Assembly (NCBI GenBank): GCA_905221605.1
Contig: CAJNDS010000350.1
Location: 1-64,000 of the forward strand
DNA length: 64,000 nt
Source of the DNA: Symbiodinium natans
Taxonomy: Eukaryota; Sar; Dinophyceae; Suessiales; Symbiodiniaceae
Direction: 5' to 3'
Each line of letters starts with the position of its first letter. Within the stretch, counting starts at the first letter, position 1. Shown here piece by piece: positions 43,142 through 54,000 of this stretch. The notes beneath the pieces are model-generated. The model was not told the DNA's origin. It saw only the letters and a program-made list of their open reading frames with translations, and made no database searches. The translations under genes and the position numbers were made by a program.

Positions 43142-43185
43142 CCGCAGCCCCCTTTGGCTCAAGCCCGTAGCCCCTTTGGCTCAAG
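43142..43185 (+). other. Two tandem spliced-leader relics
   Basis: Two head-to-tail copies of a sequence close to the 22-nt dinoflagellate spliced leader: 43142-43163 and 43164-43185. Both end in TTTGGCTCAAG and begin CCG(C/T)AGCC. They differ from the consensus mainly in the A/T run after CCGTAGCC, which reads CC or CCC. Tandem leader relics are known where an mRNA was trans-spliced, copied into the genome and expressed again. No clear ORF follows within 300 bases. Confidence 0.65.
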
Positions 43186-44461
43186 GCCGCGTCTGCTCGA
43201 GGTGGTTAAGCCACCAGGAAAGCCGTAGGAGGGGTGGGAGTCCGTAGCTAAAGGTTTGGCTTTGCTGGGAACCCGACTCGTAGGCAGCGGCCCCCTCTGG
43301 GACAGCCCGGAGGCATAGGTGGTAGGTGTGCTTGGTTCTGTGTTTGCTTGGTAGCTGGGGCTCTCAGCACTGTGCAGTTCCTTGCCAGCGCCCGCTTGCA
43401 AGAAGAATCCATTGTACATCTCTGGATTGCACTTAGTGAAGACATTGCAAGCTGCTTTGCAACCTGTTTTGCAACCACTTTTGCCAGAAGCTTTGAGACA
43501 TTAACTGCGCCCGCAGTTGATCACTAGGTTGCTAAGTTAGTCAAGGCTCGTTTGCCTGTATAACTGTTGGGAACGCCCGTTTCCAACCATAGCTTTCTTA
43601 GTCTAACTGTTGGGAACGCCCGTTTCCAACCTAGTTTCTTAGTCTTTCTGTTGGCGGGGAATTTTTGATTTTCCAGTTTGGGAGCCCTTGTTCGGAGCCG
43701 GCTTTGTGGTGCATGTGAAGACACGAGCATGTTTTTGCCGCTGCATGAGTTTTGAACTTGTAGTTGTACAGACCTGCTGGCTCCCGTGCTGTTGCAAGAA
43801 AAGCTCCGGCTTTCTTACGACTTGCCTCTGCAAACGCAATAACAAGCATTATTCTGTAACTCAAGTCCTTTCGATCCTCTGTTGGATAGCTCCGGCGTAA
43901 GAGCAGTTGGTCGTTTGGTATTTGGATTAGTTAGGCCCCCTGGGCCAGCTTGAATTCAGTTCTGTGTGAGACCAATGTTTACCTTTTGAACACCGTGCAT
44001 CATTCTCGACTGGCCTAAACTGCACTCGTCAGGCCCACCCGGCCGAGAGCACTAAATGTTGCTGGTGTTGATTTGCCGTCGTGGACGGGGAAGGTGGGGG
44101 TTTGTTAGTTTGTGCGCTTCCCTTGGTTAGTAAGAGCGAGAACGCCAAGGAAGTGCTTTGCGCATTGCGCTGGCCTTTGTCTGCTAGTAAGAGCGAGAAC
44201 GCAGCAAAGGTTTAGGCCTTCGATGCATCCAGTTCGCGTGCGGTGGCTGTGCTGCTTGCTGTGTGGCTATACCAGCCACTGCATGCGTGAGGGCTGTCAC
44301 TGTGTGGCTTACACCAGCCCTTTGCCTGTTGATGCGAATAACTGCCCTACACCCAGCAGCAAGCCTGCCTCTCCCACCCGTGCAGCGTATCAACTCTTTG
44401 CAACAGTGGAGTGCGCTTAGTACAATTGCCACGCCCCCTAGCTTGCACGAGCCTTGCCGCC
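43186..44461. other. Intergenic stretch with short duplications, no gene seen
   Basis: No frame with family motifs on either strand. Contains a roughly 42-bp tandem duplication (TAACTGTTGGGAACGCCCG at about 43560 and 43601) and a repeated TAGTAAGAGCGAGAACGC (about 44128 and 44186). Confidence 0.5.
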
Positions 44462-44890
44462 AGGTGCCCGCACATGCACAGGCTCGAGGTGCACAGGCCC
44501 GTCCGGGTCAGGCGTGGCTATAGGTGCCCGCACATGCACAGGCTCAAGGTGCACAGGCCCTTCCGGGTCAGGCGTGCTTGCAGGTGCCAGCAAATGCACA
44601 GGCTCAAGGTGCACAGGCCCTTCCGCGTCAGCGTGCTTGCAGGTGCCCGCGCAGGCTCAAGGTGCACAGGCCCCTCCGGGTCAGGCGTGCTTGCAGGTGC
44701 CTGCAAATGCACAGGAGGTGCACAGGCCCTTCCGGGTCAGGCGTGCTTGCATGCAGGTGCCCGCACATGCACAGGCTCAAGCTGCACAGGCCCTTCCGGG
44801 TCAGGCGTGCTTGCAGGTGCCCGCGCATGCACAGGCTCAAGGTGCACAGGCTCGAGGTGCCCAGGTCCATGCCCAGGTCCTGTCGGGCAC
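44462..44890 (+). repeat. 60-bp tandem array, about seven units
   Basis: Unit approximately TGCCCGCACATGCACAGG then CTCAAGGTGCACAGGCCC then TTCCGGGTCAGGCGTGCTTGC. Individual copies carry small deletions. Overlapping frames in all three plus-strand phases result from the repeat and give no consistent protein. Confidence 0.8.
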
Positions 44891-45594
44891 TTTCCCCTAG
44901 CGTGCCAGGCGGGTTGGGGTGCAGCCTTAATACTGTCGTTTTGCACACACTGCGCAAGCCCCATGCGTCTGTGTGAGTCGCAACTCATGCGTCTGTGCGA
45001 GACGCAATTCTGCACGCTGTCCTGCGTTTTGGGTGTAGGAGGGCTCAGGATCGCGCTGTTGAGGTCTGCTGGCCGCCCCAAACCAAAGGCGATTAACAAC
45101 CGAACGGCCTTGCCAGTCGGTGCAAGCGTGCTGGGTTAGCTGAGGTGTAGTGTTAAATTGTCCTTTAGTAGCATTCCCTTTCCTCAAAATGCTCCCTTAC
45201 ATCCACTTGCCTATTATGCACCTAGCGCTGCGGGGCTCCGCGAAGGCGTCTTGTTGATCAGCCTGGCGGGCTCGTCTGTGTGCAGCTCTGTGCGTGGTGG
45301 CAGTCAGCGGGTGTGCAGGAGTCTGCGTTTAGGGTTTTGGTTTGCTGCTTAGGTTTCTGGTCTGCCCCTCACCCTTGTGACAGTGCTAGTCGCAGCATAG
45401 GGCGGAGGCCTCGTCGTGTCAGTTATACCCGGCAGGGACACTCCGGTTTCTGTTGGAAAAGTGCCTGGAACAACCGGCAGGAACAAGCCTGTTCATGCTG
45501 GAGGGGTGCCTGGCGGGGGCACTCCTTGCCACAAGCGCGTCATCGTTGTAATCGGCCTGCAATCCGGCGTGGCCCTGTTAACAAACGCCATGGC
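44891..45594. other. Stretch without a recognisable gene
   Basis: Short frames only. A CATGCGTCTGTG direct repeat lies near 44962-45000, and a (GG)CAGG(G/A)ACACTCC-type duplication near 45433-45520. Confidence 0.4.
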
Positions 45595-47453
45595 TCACTC
45601 CAAAAATGCAGCATGTGCGATCGCAAGTTCAGGAAAAGAATCCAGGTTGGCCACAGCCCGCTGGATCCGCCGCGCCAAGGCATCTTCACCACGAACAACC
45701 GCTTCCCGTCCACGGCGGGCATGTCTGCCATGCTGCAGATGAAAGGCGGCACCTTCCTCCAAAGCGGCTTCAGCTGCGCCGACACTCATCTCTGCACATG
45801 CATCTGCTGCGTGCCAGGACTCCAAAAATGCAGCATGTGCGATCGCAACTTCAGGAAAAAAATCCAGGTTGGCCACAGCCCGCTGGATCCGCTGCGCCAA
45901 GGCATCTTCACCACGGACAACCGCTTCCCGTCCACGGCGGGCATGTCTGCCATGCTGCAGATGAAAGGCGGCACCTTCCTCCAAAGCGGCTTTTGCTGCG
46001 TCCAGAAGAACGTCTGCTGCGTGCCAGGACTCCAAAAATGCAGCATGTGCGATCGCAAGTTCAGGAAAAGAATCCAGGTTGGCCACAGCCCGCTGGATCC
46101 GCTGCGCCAAGGCATCTTCACCACGGACAACCGCTTCCCGTCCACGGCGGGCATGTCTGCCATGCTGCAGATGAAAGGCGGCACCTTCCTCCAAAGCGGC
46201 TTTTGCTGCGTCCAGAAGAACGTCTGCTGCGTGCCAGGACTCCAAAAATGCAGCATGCGCGATCGCAAGTTCAGGAAAAGAATCCAGGTTGGCCACAGCC
46301 TGCTGGATCCGCCGCGCCAAGGCATCTTCACCACGGACAACCGCTTCCCGTCCACGGCGGGCATGTCTGCCATGCTGCAGATGAAAGGCGGCACCTTCCT
46401 CCAAAGCGGCTTCAGCTGCGCCGACACTCGTGCGATCGCAAGTTCAGGAAAAGAATCCAGGTTGGCCACAGCCCGCTGGATCCGCTGCGCCAAGGCATCT
46501 TCACCACGGACAACCGCTTCCCGTCCACGGCGGGCATGTCTGCCATGCTGCAGATGAAAGGCGGCACCTTCCTCCAAAGCGGCTTCAGCTGCGCCGACAC
46601 TCATCTCTGCACATGCATCTGCTGCGTGCCAGGACTCCAAAAATGCAGCATGTGCGATCGCAAGTTCAGGAAAAGAATCCAGGTTGGCCACAGCCCGCTG
46701 GATCCGCCGCGCCAAGGCATCTTCACCACGAACAACCGCTTCCCGTCCACGGCGGGCATGTCTGCCATGCTGCAGATGAAAGGCGGCACCTTCCTCCAAA
46801 GCGGCTTCAGCTGCGCCGACACTCATCTCTGCACATGCATCTGCTGCGTGCCAGGACTCCAAAAATGCAGCATGTGCGATCGCAACTTCAGGAAAAGAAT
46901 CCAGGTTGGCCACAGCCCGCTGGATCCGCTGCGCCAAGGCATCTTCACCACGGACAACCGCTTCCCGTCCACGGCGGGCATGTCTGCCATGCTGCAGATG
47001 AAAGGCGGCACCTTCCTCCAAAGCAGAGAGCACGGCCAGGTCACGGCGACTGCTAGAAAGCGCTCCATCCAGCACGTCCGCGAATTCACGCGTCAGGCCT
47101 TCTCGGACTTCGGCGTCCAAAGATGGCCAAGACTTCCGAAGCATGCTGATCGCACGAGCCAACGTGTCCTCTCTCGCCAAAGTTCCATTTCTAGCCGGCA
47201 AACACTTGTGCAAAGCACGAAAATTGCGCAAGTCGGAAAGTATTTTGGAATGCTTCTCGCCTGCATCCCGTGCCTGCGAGATCAGCTTCCCGCAAGGCTG
47301 TTGTGCTGCTGGCTTTCGTAGCACAACGCCGGAATCACTAGGCTCCCGTCCTGACGCCGATACCTTTTTGGCGGAAAACTTGCCCATGCCGCGTACGTGC
47401 GGGGTCCACGCCGCCTGCACAAACTCCACCTCTGCTACTCGGCACAGAACCAA
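45595..47453 (-). pseudogene. Minus-strand helical repeat protein with seven 70/74-residue repeats
   Basis: ATG at 47453. A unique N-terminal region of about 145 residues leads into repeats starting ALEEGAAFHLQHGRHARR and ending AHAAFLESWHAAD. Two linker types alternate: ACAEMSVGAAEA (222-bp unit) and VLLDAAKA (210-bp unit), both multiples of three. The fifth DNA unit (46432-46653) is preceded by a 49-bp deletion that breaks the frame; the other frame then carries the remaining repeats to TGA at 45597-45595. The repeats predict amphipathic helices. I do not recognise the family. The plus strand is also open but gives a Pro/His/Gln-rich sequence without helical pattern, so minus is preferred. 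Confidence 0.5.
45599..47025 (+). repeat. 210/222-bp tandem repeats, seven copies
   Basis: Units begin TCCAAAAATGCAGCATG at 45599, 45821, 46031, 46241, 46636 and 46858; the fifth, near 46430, has lost its first part. Periods are 222, 210, 210, 173, about 222 and 222. Copies are nearly identical, implying recent expansion or homogenisation. Confidence 0.9.
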
Positions 47454-48060
47454 AATGAAACAGCTGCAGAGATGTCAACAGAGTCGCAGGTAGCAAGAGC
47501 AAAGTTCTAGTGCGTAGGCTCAAGCGAAGAAAAAAGCGCGCAGTAAGGCCCTCACGAACGCACAGGACCACAACAAGGCCCTAGGTGAGTCTGGAAAACA
47601 TTTCGCAAGTAAATTCCGTCAACAATATTCTTGCCTCTGAAGAGCACGTTCTCGACCAGACACGCTTTGACGGAATCCCGCCTCGTCTGCGCAGCACGTT
47701 AAGTAACAAGATCGAGGCAGGGTCCCATTCAGGCCACGGCCACGCGACTCCTCGCGGCTTGTCCATGGTGGCCAAGGCATCCTCGCCATGGAGGCCGCCC
47801 CCTCTTTCACGGCCAGCCGAGCCCTACGCCAAAGTTCTGCGTGGACAGCCGAGCCGATATCCAGCTGCGAGATTTGCTTTCATGGCAAGAAGGCGCGACA
47901 GCGCACTAACTTCCACAAGCTCAGCTTCTGAGGCCCGGACAGCTTGCAGCCAACCATTGCACAGGGGGCGACAGCGCACAGACTGACTTCTACAAGCTCG
48001 GCTCAAACAACCGTTCTAAGGCCCGCGCAGCTTGCAGCCAACGATTGCACGGATTCAGAA
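47454..48060. other. Stretch with a diverged ~100-bp duplication, no gene assigned
   Basis: CGACAGCGCAC...CAGCTTGCAGCCAAC...ATTGCAC occurs at about 47897-47961 and 47969-48048. Minus-strand frames near 47580-47810 resemble the helical repeat (an EGAAS start) only weakly. No gene is called. Confidence 0.4.
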
Positions 48061-48074
48061 CGTTAAACCCGCGT

Positions 48075-49360
48075 CCGGCTGAAGCCCCCCTCCGTTCCGG
48101 AACGCCACGGCGGCGCGCGTCCTGTGGAGTTCCCCCTTAGCTTGACGGATTCGGAACGCCGCGGGCACGCCACCACGGCACGCGTTCCCCCTCAGCTTGA
48201 CGGATTCGGAACGCCGAGGGCACGCCACCACGGCGCACGTCCTGTGGAGTTCCCCCTTAGCTTGACGCCGCGGGCACGCAGCCTTGTCGGATTCGGAACG
48301 CCACGGCACGCGTCCTGTGGAGTTCCCCCTTAGCTTGACGGATTCGCAATGCCGCGGGCACGCCACCGCGGCGCGCGTCCTGTGTAGTTCCCCCGCCACT
48401 CGGCGCGCGTCCTGTGGAGTTCCCCCTTAGCTTGTCGGATTCGGAACGCCGCGGGCACGTCACCACGGCACGCGTCCTGTGGAGTTCCCCCTTAGCTTGA
48501 CGCATTCGGAACGCCGCGGGCACGCGACCACGGCACGCGTCCTGTGGAGTTCCCCCTTAGCTTGACGCATTCGGAACGCGGAGTTCCCCCTTAGCTTGAC
48601 GGATTCGGAACGCCGCGGGCACGCCACCACGGCACGCGTCCTATGGAGTTCCCCCTTAGCTTGACGGATTCGGAACGCCGAGGGCACGCCACCATGGCGC
48701 ACGTCCTGTGGAGTGCCCCCTTAGCTTGACGCATTCGGAACGCCGCGGGCACGCGGCCTTGTCGGATTCGGAACACCGCGGGCACGCCACCACGGCATCC
48801 GAACGCCGCGGGCGCGCGGCCTTGTCGGATTCGGAATGCCGCGGGCGCGCCACCACGGGACGCGTCCTGTGGAGTTCCCCCTTAGCTTGACGGATTTCGT
48901 CAACGCCGCGGGCACGCCACCACGGCGCGCGTCCTGTGGAGTTCCCCCGCCACTCGGCGCGCGTCCTGTGGAGTTCCCCCTTAGCTTGTCGGATTCGGAA
49001 CGCCGCGGGCACGTCACCACGGCACGCGTCCTGTGGAGTTCCCCCTTAGCTTGACGCATTCGGAACGCCGAGGGCACGCCACCACGGCGCACGTCCTGTG
49101 GAGTTCCCCCTTAGCTTGTCGGATTCGGAACGCTGCGCGCACGCCACCACGGCACGCGTCCTGTGGAGTTCCCCCTTAGCTTGACGCATTCGGAACGCCG
49201 CGGGCACGCGACCACGGCACGCGTCCTGTGGAGTTCCCCCTTAGCTTGACGCATTCGGAACGCCGCGGGCACGCGACCACGGCGCGCGTCCTGTGGAATT
49301 CCCCCTTAGCTTGACGAATTCGGAACGCCTCGGGCACGCGCGTCCTGTGGACTTCCTCCT
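48075..49360 (+). repeat. 64-bp satellite-like array, about 19 diverged units
   Basis: Core unit: CGCGTCCTGTGGAGTTCCCC, then CTTAGCTTGACGGATTCGG, then AACGCCGCGGGCACGCCACC and ACGG. Units vary by deletions and by GACGG/GTCGG/GACGC variants; blocks of several units recur (48360-48560 resembles 48900-49100), showing higher-order duplication. It ends in GCGGACGCTTT short repeats at 49383-49442. Confidence 0.88.
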
Positions 49361-49455
49361 TAACAGCACGCATTACGCCGCTCGCGGACGCTTTGCGGAC
49401 GCTTTGCGAACGCTTTGCGGACGCTTGCGAACGCTTTGCGGACACAGCGCAACGA

Positions 49456-50482
49456 CGTTTGGTAACCACCCAGCCCAACTTTAAAACGGGAACCCTTCTG
49501 CGGAGCATTCGGGAAAAAACCAGCGAAGAAGACGATGCGTGCCTCGTGCTGGACAAGGAAGGATTGTGGAGAACCGCTTTGGAGTCGGCTGCGTTGGAAG
49601 AAGAAAACAAAGAAGAGCTTTTGAGCGAAGGGATCAATGAGGAGCTGCTGCAGAATGAGAAGATTAAAGAGCTTTTCATGAAGTTCCGTGAAGCGATGGA
49701 GAAGCCAACGAGCACCTTGCCGACAGGGTTCGGAAGCCAAGTGAAAAGCTGGGAAGAAATGGTTTCGGACGAAGTGCAGGACATGAAGGACAGCAAGACG
49801 ATTTTCGAAGATGACCTGCAAGAAATGTATCTTGAAGTCTGCAGGAGAGGTAATGGCCCTCCTTGTCGAGACGGACCCAGCGTATGCGAGGTTGTTTAAG
49901 CCGAAGCAGAAGATCTCACTGCTGGAAATGATGAAAAAGAAGAAGGAAGGTGAAAGTGAGGTTGAAACGATGAAGGAAGAATCGAAGGGCAAAAAGGTGG
50001 TCAAGACGAAGGCAATGCCCAAGAAGCCACCTGCGTTTTTGCAGGCAAAGCACAAGGCAAGCGAAGAGCCAGTGGCCAAGAGGCAGAAGATGACTCAAGA
50101 AGAAGAAAAAAGGGAGACAAACCCAAAGTGGCTCATCAGGAAGGATGAAGGCTCAAGACGCCCGCAAGGATGTTTCTTTTGTGGCAACGATGACCACAAG
50201 GCGATGTACTGCCCAAAGATGGGAGACGAGGCAACGGCCTTGGGAGCAAAGATCCCATCAATGGATGAAAGAAAGGAGAAAAAGGCAGGATTGTTCTGCA
50301 AGTACTGCTTTCTGTTGCACCCCGGGAATCCCAAGCCGGATTTGGCCGGATGGGGAGCGCGCACTCACCAGAAGTGCTGGTACCGTGGAGATGGAGCACG
50401 GGAAGAAGCGAAGTTCTGGGGAAAGAAAGAGAAGGCAGGAAAGAAAGAAAACGAAGAAGAGATCGAGAAGATGGTGCAAGAG
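49456..50482 (+). pseudogene. C-terminal extension protein of Copia-O, left half
   Basis: Frame 1 carries the block GLWRTALESAALEEENK (near 49564), matching GLWTVTKQSASIEEENR of the younger element. Near 49835 a deletion removes the coiled-coil part and shifts the frame to the one with methionine at 49811 (AGEVMALLVETDPAYARLF). A CCHC knuckle, CFFCGNDDHKAMYC, lies at about 50171-50212 and a second Cys/His cluster (FCKYC...HQKC) at 50295-50375. The frame closes at the inserted LTR (TAA at 50483-50485). Confidence 0.75.
50478..50482 (+). repeat. Left target-site duplication AAGAG
   Basis: AAGAG immediately before the 5' LTR; repeated at 59834-59838 immediately after the 3' LTR. Confidence 0.88.
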
Positions 50483-50633
50483 TAACAGGATGTTCAGTTT
50501 CCTACACGACACGTTTCACACCGCTGTGTATAGGCTCAAGACGCACCCCTCGTGGAAGTCGCGAGTGAGAAGAAAAGAGTGCTGATGAGAACCACTGGTT
50601 CTAGGAAGGTTGATTTTAGCCTTTAAGCATTTA
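50483..50633 (+). repeat. Copia-N 5' LTR (151 bp)
   Basis: Starts TAACAGGATGTTCAG and ends TTTAAGCATTTA. Termini are TAA...TTA, not TG...CA; the limits are set by the AAGAG duplication on one side and the primer site on the other. Confidence 0.88.
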
Positions 50634-50645
50634 TGGTAGCGGAGC
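50634..50645 (+). promoter_or_regulatory. Primer-binding site resembling tRNA-iMet
   Basis: TGGTAGCGGAGC begins directly after the 5' LTR. It is close to the TGGTAGCAGAGG complement of the eukaryotic initiator tRNA-Met 3' end, the usual primer of copia elements. Confidence 0.65.
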
Positions 50646-51001
50646 TGTTGGCAACGGCCAGCAGCTGAAGAAGCAGATCCAGGGAGAGAAGGTAAGCCCA
50701 GCCGAAGGGCTGGCAGCCAGCCAACGGGCTGGAAAGAAGAAAGAAAGGAAAGCAGGAGTTAAGGTTTATCAACTACGCCCTGCAAGAGAAGAAGTTCGTT
50801 TTCCGGTGGGCGTTATCACCGGAGGAAATTCGGAAAGAAGTCAACGGACAGCAAGAGTTAAGGCTCATCAACTACGCCTTTCTGAAGCCGAAGAAAACAG
50901 GAGTTAAGGTTCATTAACTACGCCCTGTTGAATCGGTAGAAGGAAGAAGGTAAAGAAGCAAGAGCCTTGAGTCTGGACGACTTGCCTAGATCGTCAGAGC
51001 A
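50646..51001 (+). other. Copia-N leader with three 25-nt repeats
   Basis: GAGTTAAGGTTCATCAACTA-like repeats, each followed by CGCC, lie at about 50755-50782, 50854-50878 and 50900-50926. A GCCGAAGGGCTGGCAGCC stretch near 50701 and CCGGTGGGCG...TCACCGG near 50803 could pair as stems. Possibly packaging or translation elements; no ORF. Confidence 0.55.
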
Positions 51002-54000
51002 ATGGCAGAACAGCAAAGAATGAACTTTGAGGCAATGTTGGCTGGCATTGGCCAGGCCACAGAAGCTTTAGGAAGAGTTGCGAGCCAAACAGCAGCTCAA
51101 CAACAGCAGCTGACAGAAGCAATGCAGAGGCTTACTGAGGCAGCCGGCCAAGGTGCTGCCCAAGCTGCAAGAAACTCCCCAAGAAGTCTGGGAGGAGAAG
51201 GAGCGCCAAGGGCGCAACCCTCAGGTGTTCCGTTCGACACCGGAGGAAAGATCTTGAAGCCGCCAGAAGTGTTCAATCCGGCAACACTAGAAGAAGAAGT
51301 CTCTCAATGGAGTGACTGGAGTTTCGCCTTTAAGAACTTCCTAGCATTCATGGACTATGAATTCCTGGCAGACTTGAAGAAAGCCGAAGCATCAACGGAT
51401 GCATTGGACATCAAAGATGATGTTGATGGATTTTATGCAGCGAGCGAAGGACGAAAGATAAGAGGAATGAAGCTGTATTCTGTTCTGAGCAGCTACTTGA
51501 AGAATCGTCCGTTGAAGGTATTGAGAAGCATCGACAACATGGATGGATTTGAAGTATGGAGGAGACTCACAATGGAGCTCGAACCATCCTCTAGATCTCG
51601 AAGTCTGGCAATGGCCCAAGCTTTGGTAGGATTCCCTGCAATGGCAAAGGGAGCTAGCCTGATGGATTATGTCCTTATGTTCGAGAAGCTGGTCAACGAG
51701 TACGAGAAGTTATCAGCAACGAAGTATGATGACAACTTAAAGATCGGAACGTTGTTGAAAGGCATCCCTCAGAATCTGAAGCAGCACATCATGGTAGGAA
51801 TCAATGAGAAGACAAGTTACAACGATTTGAGAACGAAGCTGCTGCAGTACGAAAGAAGCAACCAAACGTGGTCTGCTGAGAACATCTTGGGATCACTGAG
51901 CGTTCAAACCCCCGGAGCAAGTTCAAGTTCCAAGGAATATCAAGGACCAATCCCAATGGAGATCGACCGGCTAAAGGGAAAAGGAAAGCATGACAAAGGA
52001 AAAGGAAAAGGAAAAGGAAAAGGAAAGTTCGAGAAAGGAAAAGGAAAAGGAAAAGGAAAAGGAAAAGACAGGAAAGGCGGAAAAGGAAGAGGTCGCGGCA
52101 AAGGCCGTGGCCAAGGACGAGGAAAGTCTGTGAGGCAAGTGGAGAATGGTGGCTACGGAAGTCAAGGAAATGGTTCAGGTGGAAAAGGATCAAGATCTGG
52201 AGTGGAATGCTACAAATGTGGAAGGTACGGTCATTTCGCGTCAGAATGTTGGGCACCAGCGAAAGGAGGAAAGGACTCAGGAAAAGGAGGAAAGTCAAAA
52301 GGAAAGATGCGACAAGTGCGCGAAGGTGAAGATGACTGGAGCCAAGATCACGAATGGTCAAGTGGCGTATGGACTGCACCATCACAGTCGAGCACTAGTT
52401 CACATCCAAGTCAGTATCGAAGTCAAGAGCAATCGCAAGTGCGAGTTGCGCAAGCTGCCAAAGGGAGTGAAGAAGTGAGAAGAATCAGTGAGAGGCCAAT
52501 GGTAAGAATCGAGGAAGTTGATGAAGAAGACGATGAAGAGATCGTAGATCTGATCGAAATGTTCCGAGAATGGGGAAACAAGCCCTACGTGAGAATGGTG
52601 AAGACGAACGAAGTTCAAGTGTTCGATGAAGAGCTGAACGAATTGGACGAGTACCAGATGTGGTATGAAGAAGACCGACCAGAAGTCAGACAGGAATCGA
52701 TTGAGAATCCAAGTCCAAGTCCAAGTGTCCAAGAAGCGAGCAAGGATCGAGTACGAACGGTTCGGTTACCAGGGTATGAAGGCCTGATCGAAGTTGTTCT
52801 AGACAGTGGAGCAGACTGCCATGTCTTGCCGTTAAGTTATTATAGCGAAGACCTCGGAGAAGTGGAGCTTCCAGCTCTGAAGATGGTCATCACAGATGCA
52901 CAAGGAAATGCAATTAGAACAACCGAAGCAAGGACCAACATAACGTTCGAATTCCAAAGATCCGATGGAAGAGTGATTAAGGTCAAGGACACCGCCGTGT
53001 TTGGTCAAGTGACCCAACCACTGTTCGCAGTGGGAAAGCTGTGCAAAGTTGGATGGGGCATCGAACCCCAAGATGCATACAGTGCATTTCTGACGAAGCT
53101 GGTGAAGCGAAGGAATGGAACGTCGGTATCGTATGTCCCGATAAGGTTTTCAAGGAACTCAACGGTGACAGATCTGAGAATCTACCGAGCAGCAATGGAA
53201 AACGGACAAGACGATGTGCCGATTTCAGTCAGGAAACTCACCCTGACGAAGGAATTGAAGGATGACATAGAGAATGGCAAGTACGAAGAAGGTTGGTTTT
53301 ATCTCACCGACGGACGGCCAGTGAGAATTGACTGGGATGTAAACACGACGTACAGCCTTGGAAAAGATGAAGGAAAACCGTTCAAGTACAGAACAACGCT
53401 GAGGACCAGGTATGAAGAAGAACAGATAGTGTGGGAAGAACTGGAGTTTTATGAGTGTGCCGAAGAGTGGAGAGAAAAGAGCACAATGGTCATAGTGCCA
53501 GAGATCGAAAAGTTGGTCATCACGATCATGGAAAGATTCCCGAGAAGCGTTGAAGACTACGGAGAGTACAGCAGCCCGTATAAGAGAAAGGAAGCAGAGG
53601 AAACGCGTGACGTGGAAATGGAACCACAGGAACAAGAAGACCTATGGAAAGGAAGGTCAGAAGCAGAGTTGCAGCGAGAAATTGACAAAGGAGTAGAGGA
53701 ACTGGCACAAGCACCAGGCCCAGAACAGCAATTGCAAGAAGAGAATGATGAGAGTGAACGGAAGAAGGTTGAAGAACAACTGCCGAAACTTGGAGAAGCA
53801 ATGGATGAAAGAATGAAGATTGGAGGAATTGAGCTGACACCAGCGAGCACGCTGAAGCAGCTAAGACATGCTTGCGAGTTCCTCAAGTTAGGAAAGACAG
53901 GAAGTAAAGTCCAAATCTGGCAGAGACTGAAGGAAGCTGTAGCTTCGAACAAGATGAAGGAACTAGTCGAAATCTCAAAAGGACTTGAGATTGAGTTCTC

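Noticed and set aside
44411-45139. Cys/Gly/His repeat ORFs over the 60-bp array
   Set aside because: All three phases are open and small deletions change phase between units; no consistent protein.
45606-47321. Plus-strand 571-residue and 425-residue ORFs
   Set aside because: They mirror the repeat because the periods are multiples of three; the composition (Pro/His/Gln/Arg) looks like antisense of the helical minus-strand protein.
48075-49360. CRISPR-like array
   Set aside because: Units are contiguous and degenerate with no unique spacers, and the genome is eukaryotic.
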